This document shows positions 15,171 to 25,243 of a DNA stretch of 64,000 nucleotides, one piece after another. The first letter of the stretch is position 1; each line of letters starts with the position of its first letter. The notes under the pieces are model-generated. The model worked only from the letters and a program-made list of their open reading frames with translations, did not search any database and was not told where the DNA came from. This stretch comes from Sphingomonas sp. (GTDB taxonomy: Bacteria > Pseudomonadota > Alphaproteobacteria > Sphingomonadales > Sphingomonadaceae). The stretch lies in the NCBI RefSeq assembly GCF_024508665.1, contig NZ_JANINP010000002.1, positions 348,598 to 412,597 of the forward strand. Reading direction: 5' to 3'. Both the position numbers and the translations under genes were made by a program.

Positions 15171-18100
15171 TTAGAAGTTGAAGCGCAACCCGGCGTTGAT
15201 CGTGAAGCTGCGCAGCCGCGAGTCGTCGTCGATATTGCCGACCACGAAGCCCGAGACCCGGCTGCCGTGCGCATTGGCGAGGATACCCGCCGAATAGCGC
15301 ATCGCGCTCTTCCAGGTGTTGGTCTGGAGCGAGAAGGCCGTGACCGGCGTTCCGAACGCGAAGCTCGAGCTATCCTTGCGCGACCAATTCTCCATCCGCG
15401 CCGCGCTGATGAACGGCTCGAACGTCGCCGTCGCTTCCGATCCGCCGCGATAGGACAGGCGCAGGCCGGCCTGGCCGATCTGGGTCGTATCGTTGCCCGG
15501 CGTCCACACGCTGAAGGCATCGACGACGAGCGGATCGATATTCGTGTCGCCATAATTATACTGGGCGAACGGCGTCGCGGCGAAGCCGGTCTTGCCGCCG
15601 AACCGGTACGAGGCGCGGACCGATCCCGCCGTCGCGTCGCCGCGCAGCCGTTTCGTGCCGACCGTGCCGAACAGCGACGGCATGGCGACCGTATAGTGGC
15701 GCCATTCCTTGCGGACATTGCCTTCGAGTTCGAAGGCTCCGTTGCCGACCACCGCATAGCCGCCGATGAACGGCGTCTCGACCTTGATCCGCTCGCCGCC
15801 CGCGAGCGGCGCCGAGGCGCCGTACCAGCCGCCCATCACGCCGACATTGAATTTCCAGCCGCCGCCGATGCCGCCGAACGAGACGTCGGCGCCGATCTGG
15901 GCCGCATGCTGGCTGGTGCGGAAGCGGCTGGTCGAAGCGTAGGTCAGCCCGCCGCCGGTCAGCGTGGAGGTGATCGTCTGCTTGCTGTGGCCGCCGCTGC
16001 CGCGCATCCACAGGCTGAACCGCGTGCCGCCGGCATCGGTCCGGTTGGTCACGAACGGGCTGATCGGATCGTCGAGCAGGCCAGACGCCGATTCGGCCAT
16101 ATAGCTCAGGTTGCCCAGCCCCGCCGCCGTCGGATTGACCGCCTGGATCAGGCCGAATTGATGGGCGTTCGACGGGTTCTGCCCGAAGCTGTCGAGGATG
16201 AAGCCCGTCGTCGGGAACACGGTGCTCGAGGTGAAGGCATTGGCAGGGGCAGCCCCGGCCACCGTCACGACCGGCAGGAAGCCGCCCGCCACGAACGACC
16301 GCGTGCCGACCAGGTTCATCGTCACGTTGGTGTTGCCCGTGGCCGAGCCGCCGATGTTCAGGCGGTCTGCGGTCGCGGTATTGGTACTGTAGTCGGCCCA
16401 GAACTGACCGCCGCCCGAATAATTGCCGCCGACCGTGACGACATTGCTGGTCAGGTTGTTGCGGGCATTGATGATGCCGGTATTGGCCATCGAACCAACC
16501 GTCGTGAACGTCCCCGCCCCGGCGAAGGTGACGCGGCCCGCATTCTGGGTGTTGCCCAGGATCGTCAGCGTGCCACCGGCGCCCAGGTTGACGTTGCCGC
16601 CATTGGCCAGATTGCCCGAATAGCTCGACGAGCCCGATCCCAGATTGGCGATCCCCGTCGGGCCGTTGATCCAGTTCGAAGTGGCGACGGTCGATCCGAA
16701 GACGTTGACCGCGCCGTTCAGCGTCCCGCTGTTGAACAGGGTCGACGGCGTGTTGTTCACGCTGATCAGCACGGCATTGGTGCCGCCGGAGATCGTCCCC
16801 GAATTGCTGATATTGGCGCTTCCGGTGCCGGTCGCCACCAGCCTGACGCCATCGATATCGCCCGCAATGAGGCCGGCATTGTTGACCACCAGCGGGCCGT
16901 CGACGGTGCTGAGGTCGATGCCGTAATCGGGATCGATCACACCGGTTCCGGTTACGTTGACGGTGATGCCGCCCGTGGTGGACGTGCCATAGACCCCGGC
17001 ATAACCAGGCGTGCCCGCGGTGATCTCACCCGCGACCGTGACCGTCGTCATGCCGGTCGACAGGCCGCTGTCGGTATAGATGCCGGCCCCATTGGTCGCG
17101 TCGATCGTGCCGCCCGCGCCGAGCGATACGTCGATCGTCCCGGCATTGGCCGCCGGATTGAAGTTCAGCGCGGTCAATCCGTTGCCGTCGGTCGCCGTCA
17201 GATCGCCCAGGACGTTGACGGAGACGGCGCCGGTCCCGTTGGTCTGGGCAATGACGCCCGACGTACCGGAGGCGTTGCCGACGGTCACGCCGACATTGCC
17301 CGCACCGCCCGCCATGACCTGCTCGGCCAGGACCGCCGCGGCGCCGGTCGAGGACACGTTGGCGGCGTTCACGTTGAGATTGCCGCCCAGGGTTATGCCG
17401 ACGATGCCATAGCCGGTGGTGCCGGTGACCGGGCCGACCGCGGTCACATTGACGTTGCCGGTACCATAATTCTCGGCATCGATGCCAAAGATGCCGTTGA
17501 CGGCCGCGTTGGTGGTGACGTCGACATTACCCGTCGTGCCGCCGACCAGCGCCGCGACGATACCGGCATTGCCGCCATTGACGTCGCCGTTCGTCACCAC
17601 GGCGATATTGCCGGTCGCCGAAACCCCAATCACGTCGATACCGTTCTGATCGGTCGAGGTGACCGCGCCGGTGATGACATTGATATCGCCGCCCGCGACC
17701 GTGTCGCGGACCAGGATGCCAGCGCCGCCGGTGGCGGTGGTCGCCCCCGTATTGTTCACGGTGACCGTGCCCGATCCGTTGTTCTGGATGGAGGCGCCGT
17801 TGCCCGCGAGGCCATGGAAGCCGCCGGTGCCGGTGACCAGGATATCGCCCGCGCCACCGGTACCGCCGACCAGAGTCAGACCGCTGGTGGCGCCGGTCAC
17901 GGCGTCGGCGACGTTGACCGTCACCGCATCGTTGCCGATCGCGAGAATGCCTTCGGCGGCGGTGCCGGTCACCAGGCCGGTCGTGGTCACGCTGGTTGTG
18001 CCGGTGCCGCTGTTGATCGCCGCAACGCCGACGGTGCCCGAGACGTTACCGCCGGTCAGGGCGATATTGCCCGCGCCGGCAGCGTTCGTTTGCTGCCCGA

Positions 18101-21100
18101 CGATGGCGATATTACCGGTGGACGTGACGTCGCCCGCAGCGACCGAGATATTGCCGCCCTGGGTCAGCGCGAAGATGCCGTTGCCGGTCGACGCGGTGAC
18201 CGGTCCGGCCGCCGTCACATCGACATTGCCGGCTCCGAAATTCTCCGCATCGATACCGAAACGGCCGTTGACCGCGCCGTTCGTCGTCACGTCGACATTG
18301 CCGGTCGCCGTACCGGAAAGCATGCCGGCGACGATGCCGGCGTTGCCCGCATCGACATCGCCATTGGCGACGATGGCAAGATTGGCGCTATTCGAAAGGC
18401 TCCGAACGTCGATGCCGTTCATGCCTGCCGCAAGCGCGGTTACCGCGCCAGTCGTGACATTGATGTCGCCGCCGGCCGCCGTGTCGCGCACGATGATGCC
18501 ATTGCCGCCGGTCGACCCGCTCGCACCCGAGATGTTGACGGTGACCGTGCCCGCGCCATTGTTCAGGATGTTGGCGCCGTCGCCGCTGCCGCCGAAGAAT
18601 CCGGTGCCGGTGACCGAGATGTTGCCGGCGCCGCCGCTGCCGCCGATCAGGAGCAGACCATTGGTAGCACCGGTGACGGTGTTCGCGGCGGAGATGGTCA
18701 CCGCATCGCCACCCCTCGCGTAGATTCCTTCGGCGGCGATTCCGGTGACCGTTCCGCTGGTGGTAACATTCACTGTTCCGGTGCCGGAATTGACGGCATA
18801 GATGCCCCGCGCGCCCGAGACATTTCCTGCGGTCACATCGATCGACCCCGCCCCAAGGCTGATTTGCTGCGCGCGGATCCCGAAGCCCCCGATCGCAAAC
18901 ACGTCGCCGGCGTTGACCGAAACATTGCCGCCGTTGGTTTGCGCGTAGATGCCGGTGCCGTTGGTCGCGTTGACCGTCCCGACGGTCGTGACATTGGTGT
19001 TGCCCGTGCCGAAATTCTCGGCGTCCACGCCGAACGCTGCGTTGATCGCACCGTTCGCGGTGACATCGATATTGCCCGTTGCCGCTGCGGGGAAGATCGC
19101 AGCCACCATGCCGGCATTGCCCGCGTTGATGTCGCCATTGGCGACCTCGGTCACATTGGCGGTCAGCGACTGGGAGCGAACGTCGATGCCGTTCATGCCT
19201 GCCGCGAGCGCACTCACCGCGCCAGTGGTGACGCTGATATCGCCGCCCGCCGCGGTGTCGCGCACCACGATGCCGTTGCCGCCCGTCGAGCCGCTAGCAC
19301 CCGAGATGTTGAAGGTAACCGTACCCGAGCCGTTATTCTGAATGTTGGCGCCGTCGCCGGTGCCGCCGAAGAAGCCGCCAGTGCCGGTGACGGAGATGTT
19401 GCCCGCGCCGCCGGTGCCGCCGATCAGAGTCAGGCCGTTGGTCGCACCGGTTACGGCGTCGGCGACGCTCACGCTTACCGCGTCATTGCCTGTCGCCAGG
19501 ATACCTTCCGCCGACGTCCCGGTCACCGTGCCATTCGCGGTGACGCCCACCGTGCCGGTACCGAGGTTCGTCGCGACGATGCCGGTCGTGCCGGAGACGT
19601 TGCCGCCGGTTACGCCGACATTGCCCGCGCCAGCTGCATTGAGCTGTTGAGCGATGATCGCGATATTACCGGTCGAGGTGACGTCGCCGGAATTGACCGT
19701 GACGTTGCCGCCGCGACTGGAAGCGTAGACGCCATTGCCGGTGGTGACGTTGACCGGACCCACCGTGGTGACGCTGGTCGAACCGGTTCCGAAGTTCTCG
19801 GCATCGACGCCGAACCGCGCATTGATCGCGCCGTTCGCGGTCACGTCGATGTTGCCCGTGGCGCCGGCCGGGAAGATCGCGCCGACGATGCCGGCGTTAC
19901 CTGCAGCGACATCGCCGTTGGCGACGATCGTCACGTTCCCGGTCAGCGACTGGCTTTGGACGTCGATACCGTCCATACCGGCGGTCAGGGCGGTGACCGC
20001 GCCGGTGGTGACGCTGATATTGCCGCCGGCCGCGGTGTCACGGACGACAATGCCTTCGCCACCGGTCGAGCCGCTTGGGCCCGAAATGTTGACCGTGACC
20101 GTGCCCGAGCCGTTGTTCTGGATATGGGCGCCGTCACCCGAGCCGCCGAAGAACCCGCCGGTGCCGGTGACCGATATGTCGCCTGAGCCGCCGGTGCCGC
20201 CGACCAGGTTCAGGCCGCGCGTCGCGCCGGTCACCGCGTCGGCGATGGAGATCGTCACCGCACCATTGCCGTTCGCGTTGATGCCCTCTGCGGAGGTGCC
20301 CGTCACCGTGCCGTTGGCGGTGACGCTGATCGCGCCGGTGCCCGAGTTGGTCGCCTCGATGCCGGTCGTGCCGGAGACGTTGCCGGCGGTGATGTCGACG
20401 ATGCCCGCGCCAGCCGCGTTGTTCTGACGCCCGATGATCGCGGTGTTGCCGGTGGACGTGACGTCGCCGGCATTGACAGTGACATTGCCGCCGTTGGTCG
20501 AGGCGTAAATACCGTTGCCGCTGGTCGCGTTGACCGGACCGACTGTCGTGACGCTAGTGTTGCCGGTGCCGAAATTCTCGGCGTCCACCCCGAACCGCGC
20601 ATTGATCGCGCCGTTCGCGGTCACGTCGATGTTGCCGGTGGCGCCGGCCGGGAAGATCGCCGCGACCATGCCGGCGTTACCCGCGTTGATGTCGCCATTG
20701 GCGACCTCGGTGACGTTGGCTGTCAGCGACTGGCTCTGCGTGTCGATGCCGTTGAAACCGGCGGTCAGCGCGGTCACCGCGCCGGTCGTGACGCTGATGT
20801 CGCCACCCAAGGCGGTGTCGCGAACGATGATCCCGTTGCCGCCGGTCGAGCCGCTCGCGCCCGAGATGTTGACGGTGACCGTACCCGATCCGTTGTTGAG
20901 GATGTTGGCCGCATCGCCGGTGCCGCCGAAGAAGCCGCCGGCGCCAGTCACCGAGATGTTGCCGGTGCCGCCGGTGCCGCCAACCAGGCTAAGGCCGCGC
21001 GTCGCACCCGTCACCGTATCGGCAACCGTCACGGTCACCGCGTTGTTGCCTGTCGCCTTGATGCCTTCGGCCGAGGTACCGGTGACGGTACCGTTGGCGG

Positions 21101-23765
21101 TGACGTTGGTCGCGCCGGTGCCCAAATTGGCGACGTCGATACCCGTCGTGCCCGAGACGTTGCCGCCGGTGACGTCGATCACGCCTGCGCCGGCAGCGTT
21201 ATTCTGCCGGCCGATGATCGCCGTATTGCCAGTCGAGGTGACGTCGCCGGCATTGACCGTGACATTGCCGCCATTGGTCGAGGCGTAGATGCCGTTGCCG
21301 CTGGTCGCATTGACCGGGCCTACTGTGGTGACGCTGGTCGAACCGGTGCCGAAATTCTCGGCATCCACGCCGAATCGCGCATTGATCGCGCCGTTCGCCG
21401 TCACGTCGATATTGCCGGTCGCGGCACCTGGGAAGATCGCCGCGACCATGCCTGCGTTGCCAGCATTGATGTCGCCATTGGCGACCTCGGTGACGTTGGC
21501 AGTCAGCGATTGGCTTTGGGTGTCGATGCCGTCCATGCCGGCAGTCAGCGCGGTGACCGCGCCCGTGGTGACGCTGATGTTCCCGCCCGCCGCGGTGTCA
21601 CGCACGACGATGCCCTCGCCGCCGGTCGAGCCGCTGGCGCCGGAGATGTTGACCGTGACCGTGCCCGATCCGTTGTTCTGGATATGGGCGCCGTCGCCGG
21701 TGCCGCCGAAGAAGCCACCGGTGCCGGTCACGCTGATATTGCCCGTGCCACCGGTGCCGCCGACCAGATTCAGACCGCGCGTCGCGCCGGTGACCGTGTC
21801 GGCGACGGAGATCGTGACTGCGCCATTGCCGTTGGCGTTGATGCCCTCTGCGGAGGTGCCGGTAACGGTCCCGTTGGCGGTTACATTGACGGCGCCGGTG
21901 CCCGAATTGGTCGCCTCGATACCGGTCGTGCCCGAGACATTGCCGGCGGTGATGTCGACGATGCCTGCGCCGGCCGCGTTGGTCTGACGCCCGATGATCG
22001 CGGTGTTGCCGGTGGCGGTCACGTCGCCGGCATTGATCGTGACGTTGCCGCCCCCGGTCCGGGCGAAGATGCCGTTGCCGGTCGTCACATTGACCGGGCC
22101 GACCGTAGTAACGCTGGTATTGCCCGAACCGAAGTTCTCCGCATCGACACCGAACCGGGCGTTGATCGCACCGTTCGCGGTTACGTCGACATTGCCGGTG
22201 GCACCAGCATTGAGAATCGCGCCGACAATGCCGGCATTGCCTGCGTTGATGTCGCCATTGGCGACAATCGTCGTGTTGCCGGTCAGTGACTGTGCCTGGA
22301 CATCGATGCCGTCCTTGCCCGCAGTCAGCGCCGTCACCGCACCGGTGGTGACGCTGATATTGCCGCCCGCCGCGGTGTCGCGCACGACGATGCCCTCGCC
22401 GCCGGTCGAGCCGCTGGCGCCCGAGATATTGACGGTGACCGTGCCCGAACCGTTGTTCTGGATATGCGCCGCGTCGTCCGAGCCGCCGAAGAACCCGCCC
22501 GTACCGGTGACCGAGATGTCGCCTGACCCACCGGTGCCGCCGACCAGGTTCAGGCCGCGAGTCGCACCGGTCACCGCGTCGGCGACGGAGATCGTGACTG
22601 CGCCATTGCCGTTGGCGTTGATGCCTTCGGCCGATGTGCCGGTCACCGTGCCGTTGGCGGTCACGCTGATCGCACCGGTGCCCGAGTTGGTCGCCTCGAT
22701 ACCGGTCGTGCCAGAGACATTGCCGGCGGTGATGTCGACGATGCCCGCGCCGGCCGCGTTGGTCTGACGTCCGACGATCGCGGTGTTGCCGGTGGCGGTC
22801 ACGTCGCCGGCATTGATCGTGACGTTGCCGCCCCCGGTCCGGGCGAAGATGCCGTTGCCGGTCGTCACATTGACCGGACCGACCGTCGTGACAGTCGTGT
22901 TTCCAGCCCCGAAATTCTCGGCATCGACGCCGAACCGCGCGGTGATCGCGCCATTCGCGGTCACGTCGACATTGCCGGTAGCACCAGCGTTGAGGATCGC
23001 GTCGACGATGCCGGCATTGCCTGCGTTGATGTCGCCATTGGCGACGATCGTGACGTTGCCCGTCAGCGACTGGCTTTGCGCATCGATACCGTCCTTGCCC
23101 GCCGTCAGCGCGGTGACGGTGCCATTGGTGGTAATGTCGATTCCGGTGCTGGTGGCAACGTCGCGAACGGTGATGCCTTCGCCGGTCGCGGCAAAGATGT
23201 TGCCGGCAGTGATGCTGACCGAACCCACGCCGCCATTCTGCACGGCGTCGAACGCATTGCCGTTGCCGTTATTGATGATGTCCCCGCCGGTATAGACGAT
23301 CGGACCGCCCAAGGCGGTCAGCGACAAAGCCGCGGTGCCGCCGGCCGTCGGCGTATTGCCGGCGTCGACGCTGATCGTACCGCCGTTGTTGACGGTAATG
23401 CCGCCGGCAGCCGTATTGGTCACCGCGATGCCGTTGCCGCTCACCGTCGCGCCACTGTTGACGTTGACGATGATCGGGGTCGCGATCGGACCGGTATAGT
23501 GGCGATCGTTCGGCGGATTGGTCGAATAAGTCGTGTCGGTCGTCGAGGTATCGGCGCACGTGACCGTGACGCCACCGACGACGCATTGCGCCCAGGCGTG
23601 AGTCGGCGCGAGGAGACCGAGACCGACAACGGTCGCGGCGGCGACGGTCGAGCGCAAGGACAGCCGGCTCGCTTGCGAGCGAAGACTTCTACGGCGCGAG
23701 GCTATCGAGGATGACACTTTGGAGTCGAAAGGAAGACTGCCAGACGAATACGGCGTGCGTGTCAT
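15171..23765 (-). CDS. Giant autotransporter (type Va) with eight 260-residue passenger repeats
   Basis: A 2864-residue secreted/outer-membrane protein. A long N-region precedes a hydrophobic core (TVAAATVVGLGLLA) and an AWAQ cleavage site near residue 60, the extended signal peptide usual for autotransporters. The passenger is Gly/Thr/Asn/Val-rich, low in Lys and Cys, with short parallel-beta-helix rungs such as GNISVTTGAV. About eight units of 260 residues (780 bp) fill roughly residues 190-2210. The last 280 or so residues are a beta-barrel translocator beginning near FSLWMRGSGGH and ending in the C-terminal Phe of GLRFNF. The start ATG has GAGGGG seven bases upstream. An adhesin-like surface role is inferred from architecture only; no catalytic motif is visible. 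It is monocistronic. Confidence 0.92.
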   Translation of the reverse strand: MTRTPYSSGSLPFDSKVSSSIASRRRSLRSQASRLSLRSTVAAATVVGLGLLAPTHAWAQCVVGGVTVTCADTSTTDTTYSTNPPNDRHYTGPIATPIIVNVNSGATVSGNGIAVTNTAAGGITVNNGGTISVDAGNTPTAGGTAALSLTALGGPIVYTGGDIINNGNGNAFDAVQNGGVGSVSITAGNIFAATGEGITVRDVATSTGIDITTNGTVTALTAGKDGIDAQSQSLTGNVTIVANGDINAGNAGIVDAILNAGATGNVDVTANGAITARFGVDAENFGAGNTTVTTVGPVNVTTGNGIFARTGGGNVTINAGDVTATGNTAIVGRQTNAAGAGIVDITAGNVSGTTGIEATNSGTGAISVTANGTVTGTSAEGINANGNGAVTISVADAVTGATRGLNLVGGTGGSGDISVTGTGGFFGGSDDAAHIQNNGSGTVTVNISGASGSTGGEGIVVRDTAAGGNISVTTGAVTALTAGKDGIDVQAQSLTGNTTIVANGDINAGNAGIVGAILNAGATGNVDVTANGAINARFGVDAENFGSGNTSVTTVGPVNVTTGNGIFARTGGGNVTINAGDVTATGNTAIIGRQTNAAGAGIVDITAGNVSGTTGIEATNSGTGAVNVTANGTVTGTSAEGINANGNGAVTISVADTVTGATRGLNLVGGTGGTGNISVTGTGGFFGGTGDGAHIQNNGSGTVTVNISGASGSTGGEGIVVRDTAAGGNISVTTGAVTALTAGMDGIDTQSQSLTANVTEVANGDINAGNAGMVAAIFPGAATGNIDVTANGAINARFGVDAENFGTGSTSVTTVGPVNATSGNGIYASTNGGNVTVNAGDVTSTGNTAIIGRQNNAAGAGVIDVTGGNVSGTTGIDVANLGTGATNVTANGTVTGTSAEGIKATGNNAVTVTVADTVTGATRGLSLVGGTGGTGNISVTGAGGFFGGTGDAANILNNGSGTVTVNISGASGSTGGNGIIVRDTALGGDISVTTGAVTALTAGFNGIDTQSQSLTANVTEVANGDINAGNAGMVAAIFPAGATGNIDVTANGAINARFGVDAENFGTGNTSVTTVGPVNATSGNGIYASTNGGNVTVNAGDVTSTGNTAIIGRQNNAAGAGIVDITAGNVSGTTGIEATNSGTGAISVTANGTVTGTSAEGINANGNGAVTISIADAVTGATRGLNLVGGTGGSGDISVTGTGGFFGGSGDGAHIQNNGSGTVTVNISGPSGSTGGEGIVVRDTAAGGNISVTTGAVTALTAGMDGIDVQSQSLTGNVTIVANGDVAAGNAGIVGAIFPAGATGNIDVTANGAINARFGVDAENFGTGSTSVTTVGPVNVTTGNGVYASSRGGNVTVNSGDVTSTGNIAIIAQQLNAAGAGNVGVTGGNVSGTTGIVATNLGTGTVGVTANGTVTGTSAEGILATGNDAVSVSVADAVTGATNGLTLIGGTGGAGNISVTGTGGFFGGTGDGANIQNNGSGTVTFNISGASGSTGGNGIVVRDTAAGGDISVTTGAVSALAAGMNGIDVRSQSLTANVTEVANGDINAGNAGMVAAIFPAAATGNIDVTANGAINAAFGVDAENFGTGNTNVTTVGTVNATNGTGIYAQTNGGNVSVNAGDVFAIGGFGIRAQQISLGAGSIDVTAGNVSGARGIYAVNSGTGTVNVTTSGTVTGIAAEGIYARGGDAVTISAANTVTGATNGLLLIGGSGGAGNISVTGTGFFGGSGDGANILNNGAGTVTVNISGASGSTGGNGIIVRDTAAGGDINVTTGAVTALAAGMNGIDVRSLSNSANLAIVANGDVDAGNAGIVAGMLSGTATGNVDVTTNGAVNGRFGIDAENFGAGNVDVTAAGPVTASTGNGIFALTQGGNISVAAGDVTSTGNIAIVGQQTNAAGAGNIALTGGNVSGTVGVAAINSGTGTTSVTTTGLVTGTAAEGILAIGNDAVTVNVADAVTGATSGLTLVGGTGGAGDILVTGTGGFHGLAGNGASIQNNGSGTVTVNNTGATTATGGAGILVRDTVAGGDINVITGAVTSTDQNGIDVIGVSATGNIAVVTNGDVNGGNAGIVAALVGGTTGNVDVTTNAAVNGIFGIDAENYGTGNVNVTAVGPVTGTTGYGIVGITLGGNLNVNAANVSSTGAAAVLAEQVMAGGAGNVGVTVGNASGTSGVIAQTNGTGAVSVNVLGDLTATDGNGLTALNFNPAANAGTIDVSLGAGGTIDATNGAGIYTDSGLSTGMTTVTVAGEITAGTPGYAGVYGTSTTGGITVNVTGTGVIDPDYGIDLSTVDGPLVVNNAGLIAGDIDGVRLVATGTGSANISNSGTISGGTNAVLISVNNTPSTLFNSGTLNGAVNVFGSTVATSNWINGPTGIANLGSGSSSYSGNLANGGNVNLGAGGTLTILGNTQNAGRVTFAGAGTFTTVGSMANTGIINARNNLTSNVVTVGGNYSGGGQFWADYSTNTATADRLNIGGSATGNTNVTMNLVGTRSFVAGGFLPVVTVAGAAPANAFTSSTVFPTTGFILDSFGQNPSNAHQFGLIQAVNPTAAGLGNLSYMAESASGLLDDPISPFVTNRTDAGGTRFSLWMRGSGGHSKQTITSTLTGGGLTYASTSRFRTSQHAAQIGADVSFGGIGGGWKFNVGVMGGWYGASAPLAGGERIKVETPFIGGYAVVGNGAFELEGNVRKEWRHYTVAMPSLFGTVGTKRLRGDATAGSVRASYRFGGKTGFAATPFAQYNYGDTNIDPLVVDAFSVWTPGNDTTQIGQAGLRLSYRGGSEATATFEPFISAARMENWSRKDSSSFAFGTPVTAFSLQTNTWKSAMRYSAGILANAHGSRVSGFVVGNIDDDSRLRSFTINAGLRFNF
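17130..23190. repeat. Eight tandem 780-bp repeats inside the autotransporter gene
   Basis: Equivalent positions recur exactly every 780 bp, for example the segment starting at 22441, 21661, 20881, 20101 and 19321, then 18547 (774-bp step, two codons lost) and 17767. Unit starts (the GEGIVVRD segment) lie near 23190, 22410, 21630, 20850, 20070, 19290, 18510 and 17730. Several 60-bp blocks are identical between neighbours (22021-22080 and 22801-22860). The first and last units are most diverged. Confidence 0.9.
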
Positions 23766-24178
23766 GTTATTCCCCTCTGTTACGCGGACTTAGCGCGCAC
23801 GGCTTCAGCGCCGCACGATTACTTGAATCGTCCGTTCATGCGGGTCTGATACTTCAGGATCGAGTATATCTATTGGTTAAATACGACGCGATTTACACTT
23901 ATCTGTCGCGGAGACTCTGGCGCTATTTTGGCCTAAAATTCTTCATAAGACATTGATTTTGGCAGAAATCATCGCAGCGTTTGCCCCAAAATGGGGGCGA
24001 TGTGCCTTGACAGATCGAGCGACGCTGATGCGGCGCCGTCAGAGTCGCAAAAAATCCTGGGGCGGGGACTCGATCGGATGGATCGCGGCCGGCGCCAAAG
24101 CCTCGTCAGCTGGCCCCCTTTTTATCTTCCCGGGTGCCGAGTCTGGCCGATGCCGCCGGCCGAGACGGCGCCGTCCGG
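23766..24178. promoter_or_regulatory. Upstream region of the autotransporter gene
   Basis: A 413-bp stretch with no convincing gene. The part 23860-23960 is AT-rich and must hold the promoter of the minus-strand autotransporter gene; I cannot fix the -35/-10. A small stem, GCCCC-N5/6-GGGGGC near 23982-23997, and the palindrome GACGGCGCCGTC (24164-24175) lie past the stop of the HtrA-like gene and may end that operon. Short open frames here have no ribosome site and no protein-like composition. Confidence 0.4.
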
Positions 24179-25243
24179 TCAGGCCTTCAAGGTCAGTTCC
24201 TGGTGCTCGCCATGCCTGACAATCTCGAGGTCGACCGACGTGGCGGTCGGGTCGAGCGCCCGTCCGAGTTCGGAGGCGCCCGAGATTGGCGATTCGTCCG
24301 CGGTCAGCACGACGTCGCCCGCCTTCAGACCCGCGGTATCGGCAGGCGATCCGGGCTTGACCATCACCACCACCGCGCCGCGCTGGCGATCGGCACCGAG
24401 CCGCTTGGCCAGTACGGGCCCCAGATCCTCGGCCACGATCCCGAACGGCGCCGCCGGTGGCGCGCCGCTGCGCAACATCTCGCTGACGATCCGGGCGGCG
24501 ACGTCGCCGGGAATCAGTACGCTTAGGTCGCCGGCGCTGTCGTCATCCGGGAAGGCGGGCAGGCCGAGCACGCGGCCATCGCTGCCGATGAAGGGCACGC
24601 CCTCGACATTTCCGCTGGGCGTGGGGTCGACCGATACCGACGATCGCAATGCCTCTCCGCCGGCGGCGAAGTCCTGCGCGATCACCCCGGTCTGGACTGC
24701 GCATCCGCTTCCGGCCGGCGAGGTCAGGCTGAACCCCCACGCGCCGGTCCGTGGCAGATCGGAGTCCGCGAATTGCAAGGTCGTGAAATTCCGTCCGTCG
24801 ACCTTGAGCAGGGCGAGTCCCGACAGCGGATCGTTCGCCACGACCTTGGCATCCAGCTCGCTTCCGTCGTTGAATTGGACCGGCAGCGTGTCGCGGCCGG
24901 CCAGCATCCTGCCGCTGGTGACGATAAAGCCGTCGGACGAAACGACGATGCCGCCGAGTCCGCGCGATGCCAGCGGATCCGGCTTGGCGGTCGAGGCAGG
25001 CGGCACGCCAAGGCCGATCCTGACCACTGCCGGGCAAGCGGCATCGACCAGATCAGGCAACATTTCGGATGGTGAGGAGCGATTGGTGACCCGCTGGATC
25101 GGCGCCACCACATGGCGCTCGACCGTCGCCATGGGACGCCAGAGCTGGGCGCCGGTCACTATGCCGACCACGATCAGCACGAGAACGACCGAAGCAGTGA
25201 TCGCCAGTTTCCTGAACGACGTTGCGGGCGGAGCTGCAGTCAT
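24179..25243 (-). CDS. HtrA/DegP-like protein with degenerate protease site and a PDZ domain
   Basis: A 354-residue membrane-anchored periplasmic protein: one N-terminal segment (about 12-34), a trypsin-like domain (about 60-235) and a C-terminal PDZ domain (about 250-350, with VVVMVKPGSPADTAGLKAGD). Aligned by motif to DegP, all three catalytic residues are replaced. TNNHVV becomes TSGRML (His to Arg112), SDIAL becomes SGLAL (Asp to Gly142), and GNSGG becomes GNVEG (Ser to Val213). It is therefore probably a non-proteolytic pseudoenzyme that binds peptides or partners. The ATG overlaps the stop of the ClC gene by 4 bp (ATGA), suggesting a dedicated partner of that channel. The alignment was made by eye, but the flanking residues match well. 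Confidence 0.85.
   Translation of the reverse strand: MTAAPPATSFRKLAITASVVLVLIVVGIVTGAQLWRPMATVERHVVAPIQRVTNRSSPSEMLPDLVDAACPAVVRIGLGVPPASTAKPDPLASRGLGGIVVSSDGFIVTSGRMLAGRDTLPVQFNDGSELDAKVVANDPLSGLALLKVDGRNFTTLQFADSDLPRTGAWGFSLTSPAGSGCAVQTGVIAQDFAAGGEALRSSVSVDPTPSGNVEGVPFIGSDGRVLGLPAFPDDDSAGDLSVLIPGDVAARIVSEMLRSGAPPAAPFGIVAEDLGPVLAKRLGADRQRGAVVVMVKPGSPADTAGLKAGDVVLTADESPISGASELGRALDPTATSVDLEIVRHGEHQELTLKA

Noticed and set aside
14922..20186. A 1754-codon open frame on the plus strand opposite the autotransporter gene
   Set aside because: It is the mirror of a 780-bp (multiple of three) GC-rich repeat: if one unit lacks stops in a frame, all do. It begins inside the MFS gene, lacks a ribosome site and has an Arg/Asp/Ala composition unlike a protein. 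The minus-strand frame has a signal peptide and a barrel domain.
17130..23190. Regular repeats as a possible CRISPR array
   Set aside because: The period is 780 bp, fully coding in one frame and without short direct repeats and unique spacers.
23711..24219. Possible small plus-strand genes in the gap before the autotransporter gene
   Set aside because: No ribosome sites, overlap with the autotransporter start or promoter region, and no protein-like composition.
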